Source: an uncultured bacterium (lineage in GTDB: Bacteria; Vulcanimicrobiota; Xenobia; Xenobiales; Xenobiaceae). Taken from it: a stretch of 64,000 nt of DNA. A model generated the notes under the pieces. That model was given only the letters and a program-made list of their open reading frames with translations. It had not been told where the DNA came from and made no database searches. Each line of letters begins with the position of its first letter. Position 1 is the stretch's first letter. The translations under genes and the position numbers were made by a program. The stretch covers positions 27,393 to 91,392 of the forward strand of contig CAKUBG010000008.1 of the NCBI GenBank assembly GCA_934636825.1, written 5' to 3'. Positions 44,738-53,157 of this stretch are shown in pieces.

Positions 44738-47700
44738 GACAGGCAACTTTTATGGAGTTCAAAATACCTGCAAAGCCATAAAAAATAGGTTATTAAGTTA
44801 TATAAATACTGAATATTTTGGTAAGTGTGATGCTCTGAGAGCGGCTTGTGCTGATGAATTAAGAAAAGTTGGTGTTTTATATCAAGAACCATATATGGAA
44901 GCCAACAATGCTTATATGATCGTAGAAAATGGATTAGATACGGCTGATATTGATGAAGATGTAAAAAAGTTTCTCCATCTTATGATTGAAAGAAACCTAG
45001 GCGTATTTAAAAATCCTTATAAACATCAGATAGAGGCTTTGGAAGCCTATTTTAAGGGAAAAGATTTATTTATATCCACAGGCACAGGCTCAGGTAAAAC
45101 TGAGTGCTTCATGTGGCCTATGGTTAGTAAATTAGTTCTCGAACAGATGCGCTCTCCAAAAACTTGGGAAATACGCGGTATTAGGGCGATTATGCTCTAT
45201 CCTATGAATGCTCTTGTTGCAGATCAAATGGGACGCCTTCGCCATATGATAGGCAATGAAGGGGGATTCCATGACGTAGTATCTGAATTAGTCCCAGGGG
45301 CGCGTATACCTCAGTTTGGAATGTACACTGGACGCACGCCTTATCCTGGCAAATTTAATAAAAAGAAAAATGAAGAATTTGCTAATACGTTAGAAGAGCA
45401 CATTATAAATAAGGATGATTCTACTAAAGAAAAACTTATTGAATTAGGCAAATATCCATCTAAAAAAGATTTAAAAGTTTTTATTGAGTATTTGCGAAGT
45501 GGCAGTAGTAAATTAACAACAGATCCATCTGATTCAGAATTAATCACGCGTCAGGAAATGCAACGCAATTGCCCTGATATTTTAATTAGCAACTATTCGA
45601 TGTTGGAATATATGCTAATGCGTCCTATAGAAAAAAGTTTGTGGGAAAATACGCGCAAGTGGCTTAGCAGCAATTCACAAAATAAATTACTATTCGTAAT
45701 TGATGAAGCTCATATGTATCATGGAGCCTCTGGGGCTGAAGTGGCTCTTTTAATTCGTCGTATTCTTAACAAGTTGGAAATTAGTCGCGATAGAGTTCAG
45801 TTTATTTTAACTAGTGCTAGTGTTCCTGATAAATGTGAAGAGGATGTCTCCAATTTTGCTTGTGATTTGAGCTCTCAATCTAGAAGTAAAGAGACATTTG
45901 TAATAATTAAGGGAACTAAGGCTTCATTAGCGGATAAGGGCAGTGAGTTTGAACCTGAAGTTCTTAAAGATTTTAATATTGATGCTTTTCAGGGTAATTG
46001 GAGTGCAAAAAGCCAGGCTATACGAGAGTTCGGACGTCTAGTTGGCTTCAGCTTACCATGCAATTTTGATGACGAAGTAGAAGTTGGAAACTGGCTTTAT
46101 AACCAGCTTAAAGATTACGGCCCTATGCTTCGTATTTTGAAAGAAACGCGTGGTCAAGCTACAAGTTTAAAAAAGTTACCAAATATAGCTTTTCCTAATT
46201 GTAAAAATTATGATTTGGCAGAAAATGCTGTCAATGTACTATTAGCGATCGCTCCTTTAGCTAAGGATCTTAACGGTAATATGCTTTATCCAGCACGATT
46301 ACATTTAATGTTTCGCGGACTTCAGGGCGTTTATGCTTGCTTAAATAGAAATTGTAATTGTGATTGTCACAAAGCTAGTTCTCTTAATTTAGGTCACATT
46401 TATATAGAAAAACCTGGAAACAGGTGTACATGTGGCGGTCTTATTTATGAATTAGTTAATGAAAGAACTTGCGGAGCTCTATTTATAAGAGGTTATGTTA
46501 AGCCGGAGCAATTTAGTGAAGATTGTTTTGTATGGAATGAACCTAATCAAGATTTGCTGGAAACTCATTTCTATATAGTTGATGAAAGTTATAGAAGAGA
46601 TGAAAAGCATAAAGTTGCCTGGCTAAATTCTATGACTGGCAAGCTTGATACCGATGATCATACTGGGAGTGATGGTTTTGTCCAAGTTGTATATACTAAT
46701 GAATCTAGTAGTAAAGCTGCAAATGGGTTAACAGTCAATACGTTTAAAAAATGCCCTAAGTGCGGAAAAGCCAATTTCCATGCTACAGATTTTAGTACCA
46801 AGGGCAATGAGCCATTTTATAATTTAGTGTCAGAACAGTTTCGTATCCAGCCTCCTGTACAAAAATATATAGATCAAACAAACCAGGGGCGAAAAGTTTT
46901 GCTATTTTCTGACAGTAGACAAAGAGCTGCCGTATTAGCTAAAGATTTAACAGAAGCTGCCGATGAAGAAGCTATGAGGAAAGCGCTTACTATGGCAGTT
47001 AATGAGCTACAGAATTGGGCGAAAGTTCGCGATGAACAGCCTAAATTAAATTACTTGTATTGGGCATTCGTGAAAATAGCTTATGAACACAAATTGAATT
47101 TTTTCTATGGAGAAGACGCAAAGTGGTTAGAAAGAGACATTGAGACAATTAGCAATAAAAAAACGATAAAATATAATAAACTGTCTGAAGATAGTTCTAG
47201 ACCACAAAAGTATGATGAGCATTTGTTAAGGCAGTTATGCAGTAATTTTCGCTCCTTAACTGATGCTGGGTTATGTTGGATTGAACCATATATAGATGAA
47301 GATGAGGAAGAAGCCATAGAAATAGAAAAAGAATTATTAAAAAATAAAATTTTTATTTCTATAGATGAATTTAAACAAATGTTCGCTTCTTGGGCTATGA
47401 AAGTTATGGTTTCCTATTATGCCCTTGATGCAAATATTAGGGATACTTCTCGTAAACATATTGCCACTTATAGTGGACATCGTTTTGGCCTCGCTGAAGA
47501 TGAAATAATGCCAAGTAGTATGGAAAGACTACTTAAAAAAATAAAAAACTTAGACGATAAGCAAATAGAAGCTATATGTAAGATTCTAAAAAAATATTTA
47601 AAACCACAGCAAGGAAGAAATAATAGGTACTATTTAAATATAAATAAACTTATTATATGTTTTGATGAAAAACATGATTGGTATAAGTGTCCACGTTGCA

Positions 47701-49964
47701 GTAGCATTTTCCCTTATACGTTATGGGGAAAATGTGCCCATTGTATGCAGGGTGAACCTAAGTTAATGTCCCAAGCTGATTTGGAAGGAATTAGCTTTTG
47801 GCGTGACCCTGCACTTGAGGCTATTGATCAACCAAGTACCATAATTACTCGTATTAACACTGAAGAGCATACAGCTCAGTTATCACATAAAGAACAACGT
47901 CAAGAAGTTTGGTCTACTACTGAAGATTTTGAAATGCGTTTTCAAAATGTTTCTGTTGACGACAAGCATCCAGTCGATGTACTCAGCTGTACAACAACCA
48001 TGGAAGTAGGTATTGATATTGGCTCTTTGGTTGCTATTGGTTTACGTAATATCCCACCAATGAGAGAAAATTACCAACAGAGAGCTGGTAGAGCTGGCCG
48101 TAGAGGGGCAGCAATTTCTACAATTGTAACTTATGCTGATAATAAACCTCACGATAGTTATTATTTCCATAATCCGGGTAAGATTATTTCTGGAGAACCT
48201 CGAGTTCCTTGGATAGATGTTGGCAATGAAAAATTAATTTATAGGCATCTTAATATTATATTTACAACTAATTTCTTTGACAAATCGGCGCTTAGTGTTG
48301 ATGAGATAAAATTAGATGAGTTCATTCAAAATTATTATGATAAATTTATTGATTCTATCAAGAACTTAGCTATCGAAGGTTTTAACGGTGATATATTAAT
48401 TCCTGAATATTTACAATTTGATTTTGGAAAGTATAAAGAAAAGTTTGCAGAGCAGTTAGAAAAGCTTAAAGATAAATTTAAAAAATTTCCAGCTCAATAT
48501 TATGACAATGACAGCGACAAAAAGAAGATCAAAAGTTTACTTGACGTTTTTTTGGAGTGTGGAATTTTTCCCACTTATTCTTTCGCTAGAAATATAGTTG
48601 GATTTTATGTTGAAAGTAGTGATGGGAAAAAAATTGAGCAAAAACCTCAACGTTCTTTAGAAATTGCTATTAGCGAATATGCTCCCGGAAGATTAGTTGT
48701 TATAAATAAGGAAGTATATAAATCCGGTGGCATTTATAACTTCTATTCCAAATTTTCTCAAGACGGAAATCATCCAGCGCGTAATTTCTTTAATAACACT
48801 GAATATTTTAAAGAAAATTTGTACTGTTGCAGTGAGTCAAGATGCAATTGGATGGGATTTCCTGAGGATACACAAGAGCTTAAAACATGTCCGTTTTGTG
48901 GAGCGACCAAGCTCAATAAGCAAAATATGCTGAAACCATGGGGATTTGCTCCTTTAAATGGTAAGGCCAGCGATGAAGCCAACCCCGAGTTTGAAATAAC
49001 GTATGCGGAAGAACCGTGTTATTCATATATACCTGAAAAAGAGCAATTAAAATCGTTGGGTGAATTTGAACACTTGTTATATTGTAAGCGAGGTGGAGAT
49101 TCTATAATCATACTAAACAAGGGAACTGATACGAGTGGATTCACAGTATGTAAAGATTGCGGTGCTGCTGTACCTGGCAATAAAAAAATAGAAGACTATG
49201 TGGGAATACCATACTGCGATTATAAAAACCGCAATTGTAAGCATTCTTCACAAACGAATACATATTTAGGCGATCAGTTTGTAACTGATATGGTTTTATA
49301 TGTAATAGAGTTGGACAACTGCAAAGTAAGTAAAAGTCTGTGGATGAGAAGAGCTGGAAGAACATTAGCTGAAGCTATGGCTCTAGCTGGAGGCAGATTA
49401 TTAGATATAGAATTCACTGAGATAAGAAGTGGATACAGAATAAGGTCTTCGCAGGATGTGACTTACCTTGATGTCTTTTTGTTTGATAGTCTCTCTAGTG
49501 GAGCTGGATATTGCTCTGAACTTGTTAATCGCAATGATGATTTTATAAGAGTAACCAAAGAAATACTTGATAGTTGTCCAAATAACTGTGACAGTGCTTG
49601 TTATGGCTGTTTAAAACACTATTGGAATCAACAGAATCATTACATGTTGGATAGGCATTCTGCTTTAGATTTATTGAATTGGGCTGAGAAATCTGAACTT
49701 CCTAAAAATTTAAGCTATGACGAACAGGCTAAACTATTAGCTCCTATAAATTATTTAGAAGCTCTTAAAATAAATGGTGACGGATTTAAACATTATATCA
49801 GGTATAACGGAATGAAAATTGAGATAGTTGTTTATCCTGATATGCGCATAGAGTTTAACTCTGAAAATAAAATTTTTATCTCTGACAAAGAGTTAAAATA
49901 TGATTTTCCTAATGCGTATAACAAAATCAAGCAAAGCGTTGTTGAACGGATTCACACCATATAA
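44727..49964 (+). CDS. Large DEAH helicase with DUF1998 module (DruE/MrfA-like)
   Basis: 1745 residues. ATG 44727 has GGAGG nine bases upstream; TTG 44709 is less likely. Superfamily 2 motifs: YKHQIEAL (Q-motif region), Walker A GTGSGKTE (119-126), DEAH (326-329, VIDEAHMYHG), and motif VI QRAGRAGRRG (1118-1127). Several CxxC pairs in the middle (CPKCGKANFH, CPRCSSIF) suggest zinc ribbons. The C-terminus has RRAGRTLAEAMALAG and the DUF1998 four-Cys motif CPNNCDSACYGCL (Cys1617, 1621, 1625, 1628). DUF1998 helicases include DruE (Druantia), DrmA/DrmB (DISARM) and MrfA (DNA repair). A DNA translocase role in phage defence is inferred. The stop codon lies in the 60-bp repeat. Confidence 0.85.
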   Translation: MNNETGNFYGVQNTCKAIKNRLLSYINTEYFGKCDALRAACADELRKVGVLYQEPYMEANNAYMIVENGLDTADIDEDVKKFLHLMIERNLGVFKNPYKHQIEALEAYFKGKDLFISTGTGSGKTECFMWPMVSKLVLEQMRSPKTWEIRGIRAIMLYPMNALVADQMGRLRHMIGNEGGFHDVVSELVPGARIPQFGMYTGRTPYPGKFNKKKNEEFANTLEEHIINKDDSTKEKLIELGKYPSKKDLKVFIEYLRSGSSKLTTDPSDSELITRQEMQRNCPDILISNYSMLEYMLMRPIEKSLWENTRKWLSSNSQNKLLFVIDEAHMYHGASGAEVALLIRRILNKLEISRDRVQFILTSASVPDKCEEDVSNFACDLSSQSRSKETFVIIKGTKASLADKGSEFEPEVLKDFNIDAFQGNWSAKSQAIREFGRLVGFSLPCNFDDEVEVGNWLYNQLKDYGPMLRILKETRGQATSLKKLPNIAFPNCKNYDLAENAVNVLLAIAPLAKDLNGNMLYPARLHLMFRGLQGVYACLNRNCNCDCHKASSLNLGHIYIEKPGNRCTCGGLIYELVNERTCGALFIRGYVKPEQFSEDCFVWNEPNQDLLETHFYIVDESYRRDEKHKVAWLNSMTGKLDTDDHTGSDGFVQVVYTNESSSKAANGLTVNTFKKCPKCGKANFHATDFSTKGNEPFYNLVSEQFRIQPPVQKYIDQTNQGRKVLLFSDSRQRAAVLAKDLTEAADEEAMRKALTMAVNELQNWAKVRDEQPKLNYLYWAFVKIAYEHKLNFFYGEDAKWLERDIETISNKKTIKYNKLSEDSSRPQKYDEHLLRQLCSNFRSLTDAGLCWIEPYIDEDEEEAIEIEKELLKNKIFISIDEFKQMFASWAMKVMVSYYALDANIRDTSRKHIATYSGHRFGLAEDEIMPSSMERLLKKIKNLDDKQIEAICKILKKYLKPQQGRNNRYYLNINKLIICFDEKHDWYKCPRCSSIFPYTLWGKCAHCMQGEPKLMSQADLEGISFWRDPALEAIDQPSTIITRINTEEHTAQLSHKEQRQEVWSTTEDFEMRFQNVSVDDKHPVDVLSCTTTMEVGIDIGSLVAIGLRNIPPMRENYQQRAGRAGRRGAAISTIVTYADNKPHDSYYFHNPGKIISGEPRVPWIDVGNEKLIYRHLNIIFTTNFFDKSALSVDEIKLDEFIQNYYDKFIDSIKNLAIEGFNGDILIPEYLQFDFGKYKEKFAEQLEKLKDKFKKFPAQYYDNDSDKKKIKSLLDVFLECGIFPTYSFARNIVGFYVESSDGKKIEQKPQRSLEIAISEYAPGRLVVINKEVYKSGGIYNFYSKFSQDGNHPARNFFNNTEYFKENLYCCSESRCNWMGFPEDTQELKTCPFCGATKLNKQNMLKPWGFAPLNGKASDEANPEFEITYAEEPCYSYIPEKEQLKSLGEFEHLLYCKRGGDSIIILNKGTDTSGFTVCKDCGAAVPGNKKIEDYVGIPYCDYKNRNCKHSSQTNTYLGDQFVTDMVLYVIELDNCKVSKSLWMRRAGRTLAEAMALAGGRLLDIEFTEIRSGYRIRSSQDVTYLDVFLFDSLSSGAGYCSELVNRNDDFIRVTKEILDSCPNNCDSACYGCLKHYWNQQNHYMLDRHSALDLLNWAEKSELPKNLSYDEQAKLLAPINYLEALKINGDGFKHYIRYNGMKIEIVVYPDMRIEFNSENKIFISDKELKYDFPNAYNKIKQSVVERIHTI

Positions 49965-50014
49965 AGTAAGAAACTCACCAACACGGTTTTGTGTTAGGTG
50001 AGTTTTTTGTTTTA
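49955..50014. repeat. 60-bp direct repeat, right copy (attR-like)
   Basis: Exact copy of 39722-39781. It holds the last codons and stop of the helicase gene (CACACCATATAA), a terminator at 49971-50013, and at its far end the stop codon (TTA on the plus strand) of the convergent gene at 50012-50287. Confidence 0.92.
49971..50013. terminator. Terminator in the right repeat copy
   Basis: Second copy of the ssrA terminator hairpin, CTCACCAACAC / GTGTTAGGTGAG then TTTTTTG. It now ends the helicase operon. Confidence 0.88.
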
Positions 50015-50287
50015 TTGCTTCTTTCTAAAATCGCCGCGTAAAATTATAAATGCAAACCAAATTACTGAAAAATCAAGCAAACTCAATAAAGCTAGCCATT
50101 TAATGGGGGATAGTAGGCCGGCTGTTAATAGACACAAAAAGGCTAGCCCTGGCACTCCGGAAACATTGTGACCGCTTTTCTTGGCGGCAAGAGGTGCTGC
50201 TATATATGTTAATATCCAAAAAAATAAACCTAATGCCCAAAAGATGCCGTCTATAACCCACATCATAATGGGAAAATGCTCATACAT
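50012..50287 (-). CDS. Small membrane protein, 91 residues
   Basis: Three hydrophobic segments: GIFWALGLFFWILTYIAAP, GLAFLCLLTAGLLSP and LALLSLLDFSVIWFAFIIL. It ends RGDFRKKQ. The ATG at 50287 overlaps the TetR stop (TGA at 50282-50280), so translation is likely coupled to the regulator. Its stop codon coincides with the end of the right 60-bp repeat. No family is recognised. Confidence 0.65.
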   Translation of the reverse strand: MYEHFPIMMWVIDGIFWALGLFFWILTYIAAPLAAKKSGHNVSGVPGLAFLCLLTAGLLSPIKWLALLSLLDFSVIWFAFIILRGDFRKKQ

Positions 50288-51008
50288 CTTTAGCTAGAGC
50301 TCCGTTTAAGAAGCAATCAATTTGCATATCCATATCCAACTTAAAATCAGCTTGGTTTAATAAACATACATGAATAAATTGGACACTAAAAATGCCGCTA
50401 AAGCTATAGGCTAGTTGCATAGCAGGATAATCACGGCGAATAATGCCTAACTCTTGGGCCTTAGTAAATAACTTATTTAAATAACCGGTAATTTGATTGG
50501 TAATATCATCTTCCATTACCTTATCCAGTATACTACTGTGGCTCAACGATTCACCAAAGATTACTCTAAAACAAGCGCATTTTTCCCGATCTTGATTTAT
50601 TGCCGACAGGGCTTGAGCCAATTTATATAAATAATCGCGCAAATCGAAAGGCTTTTCGTCAATATTCTGCCGTTCGGCTTCTTCTAAGAAATGGACGATA
50701 GGGTGAAACCTTCTGACAACTTGAACCAAAAGATCTTGACGATCCGTAAAATAGTGATAAATAAGAGCCGGCGAAGAAAAGCCAGCTTCTTTGGCTATAG
50801 CTTGATTGGTAGCTTGCTTAGAGCCGGAACGAGCAAAAACGCGCAAAGCAGCTTGCAATATTTGCTCTTTACGCTGTGAAGCTAGTTCCGCTCGGTTTTT
50901 CTTTTCGCAGGAATTGCTTTTAGAAGCAAGGGCAACCGTTTTGCTCTTTTTAGGGCGAGTAGGTTCCTCATCAATTTGTATATCTTTACGGCGTAGTATT
51001 TTTCCCAT
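50280..51008 (-). CDS. TetR/AcrR-family transcriptional regulator
   Basis: 242 residues. A basic N-terminal tail of about 45 residues precedes the TetR HTH: KEQILQAALRVFARSG, then KQATNQAIAKEAGFSSPALIYHYF, with the typical YHYF end of the recognition helix. The C-terminal ligand domain is not assignable. It lies between an Fe-S-associated gene (11 bases upstream) and a membrane protein gene (overlap), so it probably regulates this small operon. Start ATG 51008. Confidence 0.88.
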   Translation of the reverse strand: MGKILRRKDIQIDEEPTRPKKSKTVALASKSNSCEKKNRAELASQRKEQILQAALRVFARSGSKQATNQAIAKEAGFSSPALIYHYFTDRQDLLVQVVRRFHPIVHFLEEAERQNIDEKPFDLRDYLYKLAQALSAINQDREKCACFRVIFGESLSHSSILDKVMEDDITNQITGYLNKLFTKAQELGIIRRDYPAMQLAYSFSGIFSVQFIHVCLLNQADFKLDMDMQIDCFLNGALAKDV

Positions 51009-51019
51009 TTTGCCCCAAG

Positions 51020-51493
51020 TTACCTTTGCTCTGATATTTCTCCATCAGTAGAAATTTTAACAACTTGCCAGGGAATAAACTTTCCGCTATTATTCAGGGC
51101 TTCTATAGCCATTTGTTCCAAGGGCGCACAGCAAGGAACATCCATACGCACAACCATTAAGCTTCTGATATTGTTATTTAGTAGAATCTTGCTCAGCTTT
51201 TGAGTGCATTCTTGATCATCAAATTTTGGACAACTTATAACAACTGTGCGCCCATGAATGTATTCTTTATAAAAAGAAGCATAAACGCAAGACGCACAAT
51301 CGGCAGCTAAAAGCAACTTGGCTTCTTCGAAAAATTCAGCCTTCTCAGGCACAAGTTTCAACTTTATAGGCCATTGCTTGGCAGCTTTTATATTGGCCAA
51401 GTTGATGGCTCCTCGCTTACATTCGGGGAAGTGACATTCCAAATCGCAATCGTTATTGGTAATTTCATTTGCTTTAATATGTTGAGGAGCCAT
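51020..51493 (-). CDS. Fe-S-associated C-terminal-domain protein lacking the ferredoxin module
   Basis: 157 residues. KAAKQWPIKLKLVPEKAEFF, LLLAADCASCVYASF and VVISCPKFDDQE match a domain usually found after a [4Fe-4S] ferredoxin in small iron-sulfur proteins of anaerobes. The N-terminal part here has only scattered cysteines (CDLECHFPECKRG), so the usual CxxCxxCxxxC clusters are absent. It may need a partner or have lost the cluster. Just upstream of the TetR gene in the same direction. Confidence 0.62.
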   Translation of the reverse strand: MAPQHIKANEITNNDCDLECHFPECKRGAINLANIKAAKQWPIKLKLVPEKAEFFEEAKLLLAADCASCVYASFYKEYIHGRTVVISCPKFDDQECTQKLSKILLNNNIRSLMVVRMDVPCCAPLEQMAIEALNNSGKFIPWQVVKISTDGEISEQR

Positions 51494-51527
51494 CTTTTGT
51501 ATACCTTTCGGTTATGCCGATTTTCTT

Positions 51528-53102
51528 CTACAAGTCAATCGTTTTTTTCCAGATATTTTCTATGCATCTGCAAGCTAAAGTTCTGATAGAACCATCTTGG
51601 GTTCCTTCTCCCAGAGCTCTAAACTCCCAGCCATTGTCACGACGTATCAACTCTCCAAAAATCATGGCTGTCATGCCATCGTATTTATGAGAGAGTTCAA
51701 AACGGCACAACTCTTTATTGGAGTCGGCGTCACAAATTCTGATGTAGGAATTATTTATTAAGCCAAAGTGCTGCCGACGTCTTTTAGCTTGATAAATATT
51801 AGCTACTACTATCAAACGATCGTACACTTTAGGCAAATTGTCAAGATCTATGTAAATTTGCTCACAATCACCTTCACCCTCACCGGTTAAATTATCTCCC
51901 ATATGTATAATACAACCGGAATCATGATGCAAATTTTGGAAATAAACTATGTCTTCGTGACGTACTAAGCGGCTGCCTTGGCAAGCTATAATCGAAGCGT
52001 CACAATCAAAGTTATCGTAGTAATCTTTTACTTCTTCCGCTTCGTCCCAGCCCAAACCGACCATAGCCTTTTTTAATTGTCCGCCGCCGCTTTTTTCTAA
52101 GCTGACTTTTTGACCTTTTTTCAAACTTACGGGTTTTAAGGCTCTGGAAGTGCTAATTGTGGCGGGAGTATCTTCTTTGAGCTGATTAAAAGTAACCGCT
52201 TGTGATACAACCGTTGCTTGATCCATAGCTGCAGGCCGTGCGTCTACAATAGGTTTAGTAGGAGTCGATTGTGTCGGAGAAGGTGAGGGAACTTGCCTTG
52301 AGGGAGTAGACGGAGTGGTGGCAATTGGCTGATTGGTTACTGACCAAGAGGGGACAGGCCCGGCAGCTCTGGCATCAACTACTGATTGAGGAAGACTAGG
52401 GGAACTTTCCAAGTTCGCTACCGATTCAGACTTGGGCAAAGGCTGAAAAGCTCGTTTAGCCGCAGGCTGGGTGCCGGTTGTAGAAGGGCGAGATGGAACA
52501 GTAGCTGATAAATTGACGCCAAGATCCGTATTACTAGCCCAAGAATTGCTTATTTGTGGAATGGGCACTACAGTATCGGTAGCTTCAACAAGTTCTTCAC
52601 CGCCATAATTGCGCAATAAATCGCCAAGGCCGCCGTTGAAGCCTTGAGCAATAACACCTACGCGCCAAACACCTTTGCGGTAAATTTCCAAAGAGATGAT
52701 GGCTTTTTCGTGTTTAAAATCGCTGCCGCGTAAAAGTAAAGAAAGAACTACTTGACCTTTTTGCTTGAGGCAAACTTTATGATTGTCGATTTGTCCCATA
52801 GTACCGTTGCCATCTATACTTACTGTAAAAACGATTCGCTCGATAGAAGTGGGAAGAAAAGTTAACTTTACAGTGAAGATGGCGGAGTTGTTGACCCGGT
52901 TATAACTTATTTCTCTCTTGGGAGAAAAAGGCTGATTATAAAATATCATGTAGCGGTCGTCGGAAAGCTTATCTTCAGAATCTACACCAAAGCAGCAATA
53001 ATCGTAGACTGCTCTTCCTTGAACGCTCATCTCTACTTCAAAACTATCTTGCAAGTTTAAGTATTTTTCTAATTTATCTCTAAAACCGCGCTTCATATCC
53101 AT
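51528..53102 (-). CDS. Two-domain TerD-family protein
   Basis: 524 residues. Residues 1-180 match the N-terminal TerD-like fold shared by four genes in this cluster (RGFRDKL, YCCFGVDSEDKLSDDRYM, GGLGDLLRNYGGEE). A Pro/Ser/Thr-rich linker (about 190-330) leads to a second, canonical TerD domain (about 335-524: LGWDEAEE, NFDCDASI, HMGDNLTGEGEGD) with the acidic calcium-binding motifs. It belongs to the tellurite-resistance/stress system. Start is ATG 53102 or the next ATG at 53096. Confidence 0.85.
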   Translation of the reverse strand: MDMKRGFRDKLEKYLNLQDSFEVEMSVQGRAVYDYCCFGVDSEDKLSDDRYMIFYNQPFSPKREISYNRVNNSAIFTVKLTFLPTSIERIVFTVSIDGNGTMGQIDNHKVCLKQKGQVVLSLLLRGSDFKHEKAIISLEIYRKGVWRVGVIAQGFNGGLGDLLRNYGGEELVEATDTVVPIPQISNSWASNTDLGVNLSATVPSRPSTTGTQPAAKRAFQPLPKSESVANLESSPSLPQSVVDARAAGPVPSWSVTNQPIATTPSTPSRQVPSPSPTQSTPTKPIVDARPAAMDQATVVSQAVTFNQLKEDTPATISTSRALKPVSLKKGQKVSLEKSGGGQLKKAMVGLGWDEAEEVKDYYDNFDCDASIIACQGSRLVRHEDIVYFQNLHHDSGCIIHMGDNLTGEGEGDCEQIYIDLDNLPKVYDRLIVVANIYQAKRRRQHFGLINNSYIRICDADSNKELCRFELSHKYDGMTAMIFGELIRRDNGWEFRALGEGTQDGSIRTLACRCIENIWKKTIDL

Positions 53103-53157
53103 CGTGTCGTTAATTCCTTTCCCCGCCAGCTTTTTTAATGCAAGTTGCTGATAAAAA

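Larger units (their letters stand above)
39727..49954. mobile_element. Genomic island at ssrA carrying a helicase defence-like operon
   Basis: About 10.2 kb bounded by the 60-bp direct repeats. It is visibly more A+T-rich than flanking genes, with heavier use of codons such as ATA, TTA, AAT and AAA. Contents are four same-strand genes (39893-49964) and nothing else. No tyrosine or serine recombinase, transposase, excisionase or relaxase is present. It could be a non-autonomous or decayed element needing an integrase in trans. Confidence 0.82.

Noticed and set aside
39727..49964. Integrase or transposase hidden in the island
   Set aside because: All reading space in the island is taken up by the four genes; none shows the R-H-R-Y, serine-recombinase or DDE pattern that I could see.
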